Positions 8,322 through 17,463 of a stretch of DNA of 64,000 nt are shown piece after piece; the first letter of the stretch is position 1, and every line of letters begins with the position of its first letter. Origin of the DNA: Candidatus Eiseniibacteriota bacterium (lineage in GTDB: Bacteria > Orphanbacterota > Orphanbacteria > Orphanbacterales > Orphanbacteraceae); contig JAJRWB010000021.1 of assembly GCA_024276995.1 (NCBI GenBank), positions 1 to 64,000 of the forward strand, read 5' to 3'. A program made the position numbers and the translations under genes. The notes beneath the pieces were generated by a model. That model made no database searches, was not told the DNA's origin, and saw only the letters and a program-made list of their open reading frames with translations.

Positions 8322-9581
8322 ATGAAATCCGTATATCGTAACCCCCTTTTACCGGCGATCGTAACTCTCCTGCTCGGGGTGGGGACGGTTCTCGCGAATC
8401 CATGCGTCGAGTGCCACACGCAAGAGTCGCCGGGCATCGTCCAGGATTGGAAGCTGAGCGCCCACGCGCGCAACGAGGTCGGGTGCGACGTTTGTCACGG
8501 CGATGATCATATGAGCGCCGACGATGTGGCGAACGCGGCGCTTCCCACGCCGGACGTGTGTGCCGACTGTCACGAGGACCAGGTGAACCAGTTCAAGAAG
8601 GGGAAACACGCCCTCGCCTGGGCGGCGATGAACGCAATGCCAACGACCCACTGGAAGCCGATGGAGATGATCGAGGGACAGCGCGGGTGCGGCGGGTGCC
8701 ACAAGATCGGCATCAAGAGCGAAGAGGATATGAAGAAACTAAAGGCGGAAGGCGCCGGTTTCGGCGTGGCGTCGTGCGATGCCTGTCACACGCGCCACCT
8801 CTTCTCGGCCGAAGAGGCGCGCCAGCCACAGGCTTGCCAAACGTGCCACATGGGCTTCGATCATCCGCAATGGGAGATGTATTCGTCGTCGAAGCACGGT
8901 GTCCGCAAGATGTTGAAACAGATCGGTGTTCTTCCGGAGAGCGCCGCCGCGCCGACGTGCCAGACGTGCCATATGCAGGAAGGAAATCACGAGGTCCGCA
9001 CGGCTTGGGGCTTCCTCGGAGTGCGCACCAACGGCCTCACGCCCTACCCTGGAACGAGTGACGAATGGTGGACGAACCAGGTGACGATCCTGCAGGCCCT
9101 CGGCGTTCTCGATCCCGACGGAAACCCGACGGGTCGTCTCGACGTGGTAGCGTCCGCCGATGTGGCGCGGTTGAGCGCCGAGGCGTTCGACGCGGAGCGG
9201 ACGAAGATGATCGAAACGTGCGGGCAGTGTCATTCCGAGAACTTCGCCCGGGGGGAACTGGAAAAAGGCGACGCCCTTATCGAGGCGGGCGACAAGGTTT
9301 TCGCCGAGGCGATCCGCGTGGTGGCGGGACTCTACAAGGACGGGATTCTCGAAAAACCGGAGAGTTACGCGTATGCGTTCCCCGACCTCCTCACCTTCCA
9401 CGATGCGCCGACGTCGATCGAGCAGCGACTGTTCGTGATGCACCTGAAGCACCGGATGCGTCTCTTCCAGGGTGCGTTCCACCAGAACCCCGACTACTCC
9501 CTCTGGTACGGCTGGAATGAAATGCAGATGGACCTGACCGATATCAAGGAGATGGCGGCGGAAATGAGGAAGGTGCACTAG
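8322..9581 (+). CDS. Octahaem cytochrome c, hydroxylamine-oxidoreductase-like
   Basis: Periplasmic multihaem cytochrome of 419 residues with a signal peptide ending at Ala25. Eight CxxCH haem sites begin at Cys 28, 55, 80, 113, 142, 162, 193 and 280. The C-terminal HQNPDYSLWYGWNE resembles the HAO branch of octahaem proteins. It is shorter than classical HAO (about 550), and I cannot tell from sequence alone whether the haem-P460 cross-linking Tyr exists, so it may be a reductive (nitrite to ammonium) or electron-transfer member. GGAG lies 7 bases before the ATG. It stands alone, with no quinone-linked partner beside it. Cytochrome c maturation genes must be elsewhere. Confidence 0.8.
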   Translation: MKSVYRNPLLPAIVTLLLGVGTVLANPCVECHTQESPGIVQDWKLSAHARNEVGCDVCHGDDHMSADDVANAALPTPDVCADCHEDQVNQFKKGKHALAWAAMNAMPTTHWKPMEMIEGQRGCGGCHKIGIKSEEDMKKLKAEGAGFGVASCDACHTRHLFSAEEARQPQACQTCHMGFDHPQWEMYSSSKHGVRKMLKQIGVLPESAAAPTCQTCHMQEGNHEVRTAWGFLGVRTNGLTPYPGTSDEWWTNQVTILQALGVLDPDGNPTGRLDVVASADVARLSAEAFDAERTKMIETCGQCHSENFARGELEKGDALIEAGDKVFAEAIRVVAGLYKDGILEKPESYAYAFPDLLTFHDAPTSIEQRLFVMHLKHRMRLFQGAFHQNPDYSLWYGWNEMQMDLTDIKEMAAEMRKVH

Positions 9582-9609
9582 CGTCTCCGCCCCGATCGAT
9601 CATGACGCA

Positions 9610-10644
9610 ATGCTGAAAGCGGTTCTCTTCCGGCTCGTTGCGGTGACGGCGTCGCTCCTCTTGGCGCTCGTCGTTCTCGAGGGCGTGTTTCGCGTGTTTG
9701 GAATCCGGGGCACCGACCACGCTCCGAGGGTGGATCGTTTTCTCGACGCCGCCGGCCGTCCGGGAAAGATTCGATACCGGTCTGCGAACTCCACGATCAT
9801 CAGCCGGTACGATTCGAACCCGCGTGGTTACTTCGACGAAGCGAACGAAATCCGTCACGAGCACAATTCCCTCGGGTTCAGGGATGGGGAGCATTCAAGG
9901 GAAAAGCCGCCCGGCACGTTTCGTATCGTCGGGCTGGGGGACAGCTTCCTGTGGGGGCAGGGGGTGAAGTTCGAGGATATCTGTATCAACGTGCTGGCCC
10001 GCCGGCTCGGCGGCGATCTCGCTCCTCTTCGCGTGGAGGCGATCAACTTGGCTGTGAGCGGGATCGACACCGCGGCGGAAGAGTACCTGCTCGAGAATAC
10101 AGGGATCCGATACGATCCCGACCTGGTGATCGTCCATTTCGTTCCGAACGACATCGACCGGTCGGTCGATCTCTATTCGGGCGATTTCAACACGATTCTC
10201 CGGAGCGAAGACGTTCTCTCCGAACGATCCTATCTCTGGAGCTGGATCCGGCGGCGCTGCATGGCGACGAGAACCGCGCGCCGGCACATCGACCGCGTGG
10301 TCGCCGGCGCCATGAGCAACGACGCACGTTGGAAAGCGACGTGCGATGCGCTCGATGGGATCGGTCGGATCTGCGCCGAAAAGAAGGTCCGGCTCCTGGT
10401 GGTGATCTTTCCGTTCTTCTACAGGCTCGACGACGACTATCCTTTCCAGGCGATTCATGATCAAATCGCCGATTATTGCCGAAGCCGCGGGATCGACGTG
10501 CTCGATCTGAAGCCGTTCTACCGCGGCTATCACGGGCCGGAGCTATGGGTCCATCCCGTCGATCAGCATCCCAACGAAACGGCGCACCGGATCGCGGCCG
10601 ACGCGATTCGGGATCATCTTCTGGCGGCTCTGAAGAGCCGCTAA
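9610..10644 (+). CDS. Membrane-anchored SGNH/GDSL hydrolase-like protein
   Basis: 344 residues: one N-terminal membrane segment (about 8-28), then a periplasmic SGNH-fold domain. Block I reads GLGDSFLWGQGV with candidate nucleophile Ser112. The C-terminal block HPVDQHPNETAH supplies the Asp318/His320 pair. Proteins of this kind act as esterases or acyltransferases on surface glycans and lipids. It is a paralog of the SGNH protein at 42.2-43.3 kb, sharing the DQHPNExAH ending and the YPF-x2-IH motif. The ribosome-binding site is poor. Its end overlaps the tail of the convergent sulfatase-fold gene by 4 bases. Substrate not predictable. Confidence 0.75.
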   Translation: MLKAVLFRLVAVTASLLLALVVLEGVFRVFGIRGTDHAPRVDRFLDAAGRPGKIRYRSANSTIISRYDSNPRGYFDEANEIRHEHNSLGFRDGEHSREKPPGTFRIVGLGDSFLWGQGVKFEDICINVLARRLGGDLAPLRVEAINLAVSGIDTAAEEYLLENTGIRYDPDLVIVHFVPNDIDRSVDLYSGDFNTILRSEDVLSERSYLWSWIRRRCMATRTARRHIDRVVAGAMSNDARWKATCDALDGIGRICAEKKVRLLVVIFPFFYRLDDDYPFQAIHDQIADYCRSRGIDVLDLKPFYRGYHGPELWVHPVDQHPNETAHRIAADAIRDHLLAALKSR

Positions 10645-12074
10645 TCGACGTAACCGAGTGATCGAAGCTCACGCCTCATGTCGTCGTCGATCCCATCGAT
10701 TCCCGGCGTTTCATCGCCGGGCCTTCGCGCCGCCGGCCGGATTCGTCCCAGATGTGACCGGAGCTTCCGCACGACATCCGGTCGTTCGTCCGCGATGTTC
10801 AGGCGTTGCATCGGGTCGGCGGAAAGGTCGTTCAGCTCCACCGAACCGTCGCTTCCGATCGTGAGCCTCATCCTTCCCCGACGCACCGTAACGAACGATC
10901 GTTCCAGCCGCGCCCGGTCGAACGTGAGATTGATCCGCGCCAGAAGACGAACCAGCGCCTTCGGCGGCCCGGCATACTCGCTGATGACGGGTCGCATCTC
11001 CGGCAGGGCAGGCCCGAAAAGCGAGCGGCACCGCGGTGGGATCTCGGCGTTTCGCACGCCGGCCGCCTCGAGAAGGGTCGGGAAGAGATCGCATAGCATC
11101 ACCGGATCGTCACGGATTCCGCTCGGCGCTCTTCCCGGCGAGCGGATGATGAGAGGAACGGCGAGGAGCGTCTCGTGGAGATCGTACTGGTGCTCGAGCA
11201 GGCCGTGTTCGCCCAGGTTTTCGCCGTGGTCGGACGTGATGATCAGGACCGATCGATCGTAGAGACCATGCTCTTTCAGAAGATCGACGAGGCGCGAGAC
11301 GAGCTGGTCGGCGAGATTCACATCGCCCGCATAGAGGCGCGACACTACTTCGAGAGGAATCATCTCTTCGATATGTTTGCCGGAGTTCACCTCGTTCGCG
11401 TAATCACCGGAGACGACGAGGTCGGGCGGGAGGTCGGCGAGTTCTCGATCGCGATACTCCCGGGGAGGATCGTAGGGGAGGTGGGCCTCGAGAAGATTCA
11501 CGAAGAGGAAGAACGGACGTTCGTCCCGCCGATCGGATAGCCACCGGGCGATATTCCCGATCGTCTCCTTCCCCCCCTGGTCCCGGCGGGGGAAGTCCTT
11601 CACCTCGGCGAGCGCCTTCTTCTGCTGTTCGAAACCGCGGAGGAGGCCGGAAAACTCTTCGCTCAACCAGGGATTGCTGTAGAACGCGGCGGTTTCGTAG
11701 CCGTTTTCGCCGAGGATTCCGGCGAGTGTCGGCGCGGTCGTATCGAGAACGGGGTTTGCGCCGGTGCATCGATGGCCGGAGGGGAGGAGACCGGTGAAGA
11801 GCGATGCGTGGGCGGGCACGGTCCACGGTGCCGTGCTCCACGCGTGGGTGAACACGGTGCCTTCGCCGGCGATCCGGTCGAGCGTGGGCGTGCAATCGGT
11901 GAAAGACGGCGAACCGACGCCGCACGGCGTGTGATCGCGGCGCACCGTGTCGATCACGACGAGGACGAGGTTCGGCCTGTCGGGACGACGGGAGCAGCCC
12001 GCGCCCGAACCGATGAAAGCGGCGAGGAGGAGCAGGAGGCGGGCGTTCTGATTCACGCGGATGAACCGGATCAT
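10641..12074 (-). CDS. Sulfatase-fold lipoprotein (Thr type), paralog 3
   Basis: 477-residue lipoprotein: lipobox GSGAGC with Cys27. Metal motifs are VVIDTVRRDH (Asp42) and TSDHGENLGEHG. The nucleophile position reads T85-V-P-A-H after PW. A candidate substrate-pocket stretch (HRCTGANPVLDTTAPTLAG) follows. The C terminus is LRSLGYVD. It lies alone on the minus strand and converges on the SGNH gene, a pairing that recurs as a neighbourhood theme in the envelope region. No promoter was clear in the short upstream gap. Confidence 0.8.
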   Translation of the reverse strand: MIRFIRVNQNARLLLLLAAFIGSGAGCSRRPDRPNLVLVVIDTVRRDHTPCGVGSPSFTDCTPTLDRIAGEGTVFTHAWSTAPWTVPAHASLFTGLLPSGHRCTGANPVLDTTAPTLAGILGENGYETAAFYSNPWLSEEFSGLLRGFEQQKKALAEVKDFPRRDQGGKETIGNIARWLSDRRDERPFFLFVNLLEAHLPYDPPREYRDRELADLPPDLVVSGDYANEVNSGKHIEEMIPLEVVSRLYAGDVNLADQLVSRLVDLLKEHGLYDRSVLIITSDHGENLGEHGLLEHQYDLHETLLAVPLIIRSPGRAPSGIRDDPVMLCDLFPTLLEAAGVRNAEIPPRCRSLFGPALPEMRPVISEYAGPPKALVRLLARINLTFDRARLERSFVTVRRGRMRLTIGSDGSVELNDLSADPMQRLNIADERPDVVRKLRSHLGRIRPAARRPGDETPGIDGIDDDMRRELRSLGYVD

Positions 12075-12111
12075 GGCCGGAATCTACCCCGATCGGGCCG
12101 CCACTGTCCAG

Positions 12112-12144
12112 AAAAGCGCCCGGGAACGAATGGTCCCCGGGCGC
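12112..12144 (-). terminator. Intrinsic terminator of the RRM gene
   Basis: A perfect 9-bp GC stem (12116-12124 with 12136-12144) with an 11-base loop is followed on the minus strand by TTTTC. It sits about 40 bases beyond the RRM gene stop and separates it from the sulfatase-fold gene downstream. Confidence 0.75.
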
Positions 12145-12183
12145 CCTTCGATTATCGATCAAGCCTTCAGGCGAATCGACCCG

Positions 12184-12453
12184 CTACCAGCGGTTGCGAC
12201 CGCCGCCGCCGCGATCCTCGCGCTGCCGCGCCTCGTTGACCGTCAGCGCGCGCTCGCCCATCATGGTGCCGTTGAGGGCGCCCATGGCGGCCTCTCCGCC
12301 GTCGCTCATCTCGATGAAGCCGAATCCGCGCGGCCGGCCTGTATCACGATCGGTGATCAGACTGATCGAGTCGACGTTTCCGTGCTTCTCGAACATTTCG
12401 CGCACTTCCGTTTCGGTGGCGGTGAAAGGCAGGTTTCCAACGTACAGTTTCAT
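12184..12453 (-). CDS. Small RRM-domain RNA-binding protein
   Basis: An 89-residue single RNA-recognition-motif protein with RNP2 LYVGNL (about 3-8) and RNP1 RGFGFIEM (about 42-49), followed by a short Arg/Gly-rich tail (REDRGGGGRNRW). Bacterial proteins of this type bind single-stranded RNA and are often cold- or stress-induced. A gap of about 250 bases lies upstream before the desaturase gene end; its length would allow a long 5' leader, but I could not define a promoter there. A desaturase next to an RRM protein is suggestive of cold adaptation, which is inference only. Confidence 0.9.
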   Translation of the reverse strand: MKLYVGNLPFTATETEVREMFEKHGNVDSISLITDRDTGRPRGFGFIEMSDGGEAAMGALNGTMMGERALTVNEARQREDRGGGGRNRW

Positions 12454-12701
12454 TTACGAACTCCAATTCCATTCCGTCCCATGATTCCTGAACTGACGAG
12501 CCGCACCGGCCACATGCCGGCCGCTCCTCGATCCGGTTCGGGGTTCGACGCTTTTTCTTCGCGACATCCCGGACCCGGCTGATAGCTTCGAATTCGCTCT
12601 CCAGTACCAAGTTTCGAATCAACGGGGACGTAAACGGCGAGTCGATTCGGCAGGAAAAATCCAACGCTATAATTTGAGTATCGACACAAAGACGCCGGAA
12701 A

Positions 12702-13730
12702 TCAAGCAGAATCTTCACGCCGCTCTTTTTCCAGGAAGATCGGGATATGTCCGAAGCCGACGAGTCGCCCCTCCGCTTCGTCCCAGAGCCTGTATCGGAG
12801 CGATTTCAGGCTGGACAGAAGGGTGAGCTGCCTGGCGCGCCGGAAAATGGCGTTCGACTCGTGACACTTCCTCAGGAAGTAGTTCGGGATCCTCGGGCTC
12901 AGGTGGTGAACGTGGTGAAAGCCGATACTCCCGGTGAACCAGCGCAGGACCGCCGGGAGGTTGTAGAATGACGACCCGTGAAGCGCTTCCGTGACGTAAT
13001 CCCACTGCCCGCGACGCGCCCAGTACGTTCCTTCGAACTGGTGCTGCACGTAGAAGAGCCAGACACCCGCCGTCGCCGCGAGGAGCATGACGGGAACCTG
13101 GATCATCAGGTAGGCCTTGATGCCGATCGTCAGGCTCGCGACGGCGATGATCGCGCCGATCGCAAGGTTCGTTTTGAGAGTGCTCCAGCGCGCACGCACG
13201 CCATCGGCCGGTCGCCAGTAGCGATATTCGATGAAGAAGGTGTACGCCGGACCGATGCCGAACATGACGATCGGATGGCGATAGATGCGGTAATAGAGGC
13301 GTTTCCACTTCGGGAGCGCGAGGTACTCCCGCACGGTGAGCGTCCATACGTCACCATACCCCCGCCCGTCGAGGTCGCCCGCCGAGGCGTGATGCCTGGC
13401 GTGCATGTGGCTCCAGTAGTACGACGGCATGAACGTCAACACGCCGGTGCAAAAACCGACGAGGCGGTTAGCCGCGCGCGAGCGGAAGAATGCCCCGTGA
13501 CCGCAGTCGTGGAAGATGATGAAGATCCGCGCCAAGAATCCGGCCGCGGGGACGGCGATGGCGAGTGAAATCCACCATGAAATGTCGAGAGTCAGGTACA
13601 TCGCGGTGAGAAGGGCGAAGTAGGGAAGAATCGTGTTGGTCAGCTGCCATACGCTTCGCGCGGTGCTCGGCTGTTCATACGGCGATACGGCGCGGCGCCA
13701 CTCCGGCCCGGGTGCTTCCGATCTGTTCAA
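12702..13730 (-). CDS. Membrane fatty-acid (acyl-lipid) desaturase
   Basis: Integral membrane di-iron desaturase that introduces a double bond into membrane acyl chains using oxygen. The three histidine boxes are present: HDCGHG, HARHH and HHVHH, separated by hydrophobic segments. The N-terminal YEQPSTARSVWQLTNT is typical of omega-6/omega-3 type acyl-lipid desaturases. The frame is open upstream to a GTG at 13841 and contains an ATG at 13793. I chose the TTG at 13730 because AGGAG lies 11 bases before it and because family members begin at about this depth. An electron donor is not encoded nearby. Confidence 0.85.
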   Translation of the reverse strand: MNRSEAPGPEWRRAVSPYEQPSTARSVWQLTNTILPYFALLTAMYLTLDISWWISLAIAVPAAGFLARIFIIFHDCGHGAFFRSRAANRLVGFCTGVLTFMPSYYWSHMHARHHASAGDLDGRGYGDVWTLTVREYLALPKWKRLYYRIYRHPIVMFGIGPAYTFFIEYRYWRPADGVRARWSTLKTNLAIGAIIAVASLTIGIKAYLMIQVPVMLLAATAGVWLFYVQHQFEGTYWARRGQWDYVTEALHGSSFYNLPAVLRWFTGSIGFHHVHHLSPRIPNYFLRKCHESNAIFRRARQLTLLSSLKSLRYRLWDEAEGRLVGFGHIPIFLEKERREDSA

Positions 13731-14018
13731 TTCGGTACAATCTCCTTTCCCGCCGCCGGCTCCGGCGACGGACTCCAGTAAGTATAGTGACATCCGCCGC
13801 GATTCGCCCGTCCCCCGGTGGGCGAAGGCGACATTCCTCACGGGAACCGCCGGTTTCGTGGTACGATCGCACCGACTCCCGGTGGCTTTCCATCGGGGCT
13901 TTCGGATCCGGTTCCTCGGCCTTTGACCGGATTACCGGACATCCATGCCCTTTCTCGACTGCGCGGAGCGGTCGGCTGGACAGGCGGGTCTCCCATTCGA
14001 GGGAGCCGGGGACGGAAC

Positions 14019-15296
14019 GTGAAGATTCCAGAGCTGAAACTGAGGGGCCTGACCGCAAAGATCCCCATCGTCCAGGGGGGGATGGGTGTGAGGGTCTCTC
14101 TCTCCTCTCTCGCGTCGGCGGTCGCGAATCAGGGCGGAATCGGCACGCTCTCTTCGATCGGCCTCGGCGACCTCAAGGCGACGAAGAAAGATAACGAGGG
14201 GATCTCGCGCGAGGCGCTTCTGCGCGAAATCGGGAAGGCCCGAAGCCTGACCGACGGTCTTCTCGCCGTGAACGTCATGGGCGCGCTGAGCAACGCCGCG
14301 GACCTGGTCAAGACGGCGGTGGCCGGCGGAATTCGAATCATCGTGTTCGGCGCCGGGCTGCCGACCCGGCTTCCCCGGATCTGCCCCGATCCGGACGTAA
14401 ACCTCATTCCGATCATCAGCTCCGGCCGCGTTGCCCGGCTGATCCTGCGAAGCTGGGAGTCGCGCTACGATCGGACCGTGGACGCCTTCATCATCGAGGG
14501 TCCCCTGGCGGGAGGACATCTCGGGTTTTCGGTGGAACAGCTCAAGCACCCCGAGAACTACTCCCTCGAAGGGATTCTGTCCGAAGTCCTCGAGATCATC
14601 AAACCGTACGAAGACAGGTTTGGACGTCGAATACCGATCATCGTGGCCGGCGGTATCTACACGGGAAGCGACATCGGGCGGATGCTGACGCTCGGCGCGT
14701 CGGCCGTCCAGATGGGAACCCGCTTCGTCGCCACCGACGAGTGCGACGCGTCGGACGAATTCAAGCAGGCATATATCGCGGCGAAGGAAGACGATATCGT
14801 GATCATCGAGAGCCCCGTCGGCATGCCGGGCCGCGCGATCCGGAACGAGTTCCTCGAGCGGCTCGATCGGAACGGCAAGACGAAGGTCAAGTGCCCGTAC
14901 CGTTGTCTCACTTCGTGCAAGGCGGAAAGCGCGAGGTACTGTATCGCCGACGCGCTGGTGAATTCATGTTTCGGCGATATCGACAGGGGGCTCATCTTCG
15001 CCGGGCGCAACGCGTTCCGGGTGAAGAAGATCACCACGGTGAAAAAGCTCGTGGGCGAACTCCTGGCCGGACTGGCCGCCTTCGGCGAGGGCGATCCAGG
15101 TGCGGCGCCCGATCGGGGGGCGATGGCGATGCCCTGTCGGGAGGCGGGCCGTGATGAAAACGAACAGGGCGCGGATGTGGGAGGCACGGAAGTGCGGGGC
15201 GGGATGATCAGGGCGAAGTTCGGTCGTGAGGGGGAAACGATTCATGATGATTCGCTCCCTCGTCCTCCACGACGAGAAGACCCTTCCCTTCGATGA
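14019..15296 (+). CDS. Nitronate monooxygenase / NPD-family flavoprotein
   Basis: FMN-dependent TIM-barrel oxidoreductase of the 2-nitropropane dioxygenase family. It begins LTAKIPIVQGGMGVRVS. Later blocks are FIIEGPLAGGHLGF and the FMN-phosphate loop region IIVAGGIYTGSDIGRM ... GASAVQMGTRF. Members act as nitronate monooxygenases or FabK-like enoyl reductases, and sequence alone does not separate these. A Cys-rich segment (CPYRCLTSCKAESARYC) follows the barrel, as in an anaerobe-type subgroup. After about residue 350 a low-complexity tail of about 75 residues looks non-homologous and may be readthrough past an ancestral stop or a late frameshift. The GTG is chosen because a purine-rich ribosome-binding region precedes it and the conserved domain starts at once. 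Confidence 0.8.
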   Translation: MKIPELKLRGLTAKIPIVQGGMGVRVSLSSLASAVANQGGIGTLSSIGLGDLKATKKDNEGISREALLREIGKARSLTDGLLAVNVMGALSNAADLVKTAVAGGIRIIVFGAGLPTRLPRICPDPDVNLIPIISSGRVARLILRSWESRYDRTVDAFIIEGPLAGGHLGFSVEQLKHPENYSLEGILSEVLEIIKPYEDRFGRRIPIIVAGGIYTGSDIGRMLTLGASAVQMGTRFVATDECDASDEFKQAYIAAKEDDIVIIESPVGMPGRAIRNEFLERLDRNGKTKVKCPYRCLTSCKAESARYCIADALVNSCFGDIDRGLIFAGRNAFRVKKITTVKKLVGELLAGLAAFGEGDPGAAPDRGAMAMPCREAGRDENEQGADVGGTEVRGGMIRAKFGREGETIHDDSLPRPPRREDPSLR

Positions 15297-15460
15297 AACG
15301 GCTCGATCGAGCCGAGTGTTTCATGTTTATGTGCGTGGCATCGTCCACGGGCGATCGGGACGTGAACACGTGCGGGTTCGACCACGCGCCGGCGGGCGAT
15401 CCTCTCTCCGAGATTCCGTCAATCCATGGAATGACGACACCTGTTGAAGGAGCAACCGGA

Positions 15461-16906
15461 ATGACGGGTCCACACCCTCGGCCGAGAATCTTCATCGTTC
15501 TTTTCGCATGGATCGCAACCGCCTCGGTCGCCGGCGCCCAAGGTTTCGCACCCGAACTCCTGAGTACGGCGACCACCATCGCGGCGCCGCAATATACCGA
15601 TATCAAGATCGACGCGAGCGGCAATCCCCACGTGGCCTATACCGTGGAAGGGCTGGGGGGGAACGCGACGCTCCGGTATGCACGCAAGTCGGGCGGCGTA
15701 TGGACTTACGCGAGCCGGAATGTAGGAACGACGATCGAGTTTTGCTCCATCGATCTCGATGGAAACGGGGATGCCCATTTCGCGGTGCGGGGCGGGGCCT
15801 ACCCGGATTACATGCTCATCTATTACAAGTACTCCGGCGGTATCTGGACGACCGAAGTCCCGGACATGCCGGACGTAGTGGCGGGCGATACCCTTACCGG
15901 TAACTGGCCCGACATTGTGCTCAATTCGAACGACGAACCGTTCATCAGCTACCAGAGAATCAACGACGTGGCGGGGACCGATGGCGACCTCTACGTGATC
16001 AACAAGGTCGGTGGTGTGTGGACGAGGGAGAAGGCGGACGGCGGTCCCAACAGGGATCTGGGGAAGTATTCATCGATCGCTCTCAATCCGGCGGGCAAGC
16101 CGCGGGTCGCCTACTACGACGCGACCAACGGTGACCTGAGATTCGCGAGGAGAGTGGCGGTCAATATCTGGGGATACGCCATTGTCGATGCATTGCCGAA
16201 CGTGGGGACATGGGTCGATTTGGCGGTCGACGGGAGTGGGATGGCTCATATCAGTTATATCAACGAAATCACGCACGCGGTGCGCTACGCGAGACAGTCG
16301 GGCGTATCGTGGATCACCGAATCGGTACCCGACGCCGACAGCGCGGCGACGGGGGGTACCGCCATCGCCGTCGACTCTCTCGGCAACCCCCACATCGCCT
16401 ACTTCGACACTTTGGCGCAGCAGTTCCGTCACGTGTGGAAACAAGGAGGTGTGTGGACGGGCGAATATATCGACAATGCCGGTGACCGCGGATGGCGATG
16501 CGCCCTCGCTCTCGACAGCGGCGGCGATCCCCACGCGAGCTATCTCGAGAACGTCACCGAAGACGTCTACTACGCGACGTACGCCACGACCATCGGTGTT
16601 CCGCTCGGGGAAGTCGCCGGCGCGCTTTCGCTTCGCGCCTATCCGAACCCGATGGTGAACGGTGCCCCCGTCCGGGTGCATTACTCGATCGGAAGGGATG
16701 CTCTCCCGGGAGAGATCTCCGGTATCGATGTCTACGATGTGTCGGGAAGGCGTGTCCGCTCCCTTCTCGACCGTGTCACGACAAGTGGTGTCGCCACGTG
16801 GGACGGCCGGACCGATCACGGGCTGCCCGCCGCGCCGGGAGTCTATTTCGTCCGTGTCCGGGGAAACGGGACGGCTCGCTCCGCCCGGATCGAACTGATC
16901 CGGTAA
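15461..16906 (+). CDS. Secreted beta-propeller-like repeat protein with FlgD-like tail
   Basis: 481 residues with a signal peptide ending VAGAQG. The body is built of about six to seven repeats of roughly 50 residues with the pattern I-x-LD-x2-GNPH-x-AY ... LRYARK-x-GG-x-W, for example IAVDSLGNPHIAYFD. This suggests a beta-propeller related to BNR/sialidase-like folds, but no catalytic residues are recognisable. The C terminus is a FlgD-like sorting domain (AYPNPMVNGAPVRVHY ... IELIR). GAAGGAG lies 8 bases before the chosen ATG; the frame is open further upstream without domain content. Likely a surface or secreted binding protein; function unknown. Confidence 0.75.
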   Translation: MTGPHPRPRIFIVLFAWIATASVAGAQGFAPELLSTATTIAAPQYTDIKIDASGNPHVAYTVEGLGGNATLRYARKSGGVWTYASRNVGTTIEFCSIDLDGNGDAHFAVRGGAYPDYMLIYYKYSGGIWTTEVPDMPDVVAGDTLTGNWPDIVLNSNDEPFISYQRINDVAGTDGDLYVINKVGGVWTREKADGGPNRDLGKYSSIALNPAGKPRVAYYDATNGDLRFARRVAVNIWGYAIVDALPNVGTWVDLAVDGSGMAHISYINEITHAVRYARQSGVSWITESVPDADSAATGGTAIAVDSLGNPHIAYFDTLAQQFRHVWKQGGVWTGEYIDNAGDRGWRCALALDSGGDPHASYLENVTEDVYYATYATTIGVPLGEVAGALSLRAYPNPMVNGAPVRVHYSIGRDALPGEISGIDVYDVSGRRVRSLLDRVTTSGVATWDGRTDHGLPAAPGVYFVRVRGNGTARSARIELIR

Positions 16907-16960
16907 AAGATTCGGCCCTGCGAGGTGGGTGAACTGGACTCCGGCGCACCGCCGGGTGTA

Positions 16961-16982
16961 ACCTTGAAGCCGACTTGAACTC
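16961..16982 (+). promoter_or_regulatory. Second MerR-type operator, before merR
   Basis: ACCTTGAAGCCGACTTGAAC and its next two bases match the reverse complement of the operator before the mer operon at 16 of 22 positions, with the left half-site identical over 9 bases. It lies just ahead of the merR coding region and suggests autoregulation. The similarity is seen directly; binding is inferred. Confidence 0.45.
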
Positions 16983-17003
16983 ATCTCCCCGGGAGGGCCG
17001 CCC

Positions 17004-17438
17004 ATCGACGACCGGTTCACCATCGGCGAGCTTTCGAAAGAGGCGGACACGCCGACCTCCACGATCCGCTACTACGAAAAGGAAGGGCTCCTTCAGCCGG
17101 CGGGCCGGACGGAGGGGAATTACCGCTTCTATCATGGCGAGCACGTAGAGCGTCTCCGTTTCATCCGGGCGGCGAAGTCGTCGGGTCTCACGCTGGGCGA
17201 TATCGGCGCGCTCCTTTCCTTTCGCGACGGTGTTACCAGCCCGTGCGACGAGGTCGGCGAGTTGCTCCGTACGAGACTCCGGTCGGTGGAGGGGCAGATG
17301 AAAGAACTCCGCCACGTCCGGAGGGTGCTCCGGTCGTTCCTGGCGGCGTGCGAGGCGGCCGGCGCGGGAGGGGAGTGCCCCGTGATAGAGAATCTGAGTC
17401 TTGCCGCAAGAAAACGGATACCAAGAGAGTCCAACTGA
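17004..17438 (+). CDS. merR: MerR, mercury(II)-responsive regulator, ATC start
   Basis: 144-residue MerR-family activator/repressor. The winged-helix DNA-binding part (FTIGELSKEADTPTSTIRYY) is followed by a dimerisation helix and three cysteines at 81, 116 and 125. Their spacing of 35 and 9 is identical to the Hg(II) ligands Cys82/117/126 of classical MerR, so mercury is the likely effector. No ATG, GTG or TTG exists in frame between the preceding in-frame stop (16965-16967) and the domain. GGGAGGG at 16991-16997 followed after 6 bases by ATC makes ATC the most likely initiator; this is why simple ORF callers miss the gene. It precedes the mer genes on the same strand, about 100 bases upstream of them. 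Confidence 0.8.
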   Translation: MDDRFTIGELSKEADTPTSTIRYYEKEGLLQPAGRTEGNYRFYHGEHVERLRFIRAAKSSGLTLGDIGALLSFRDGVTSPCDEVGELLRTRLRSVEGQMKELRHVRRVLRSFLAACEAAGAGGECPVIENLSLAARKRIPRESN

Positions 17439-17463
17439 TTGAAAATCAATAGAAAATCTCCTC

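Noticed and set aside
12660-12675. CTATAAT on the plus strand as a promoter
   Set aside because: No plus-strand gene lies downstream of it for more than 1 kb; both flanking genes are on the minus strand.
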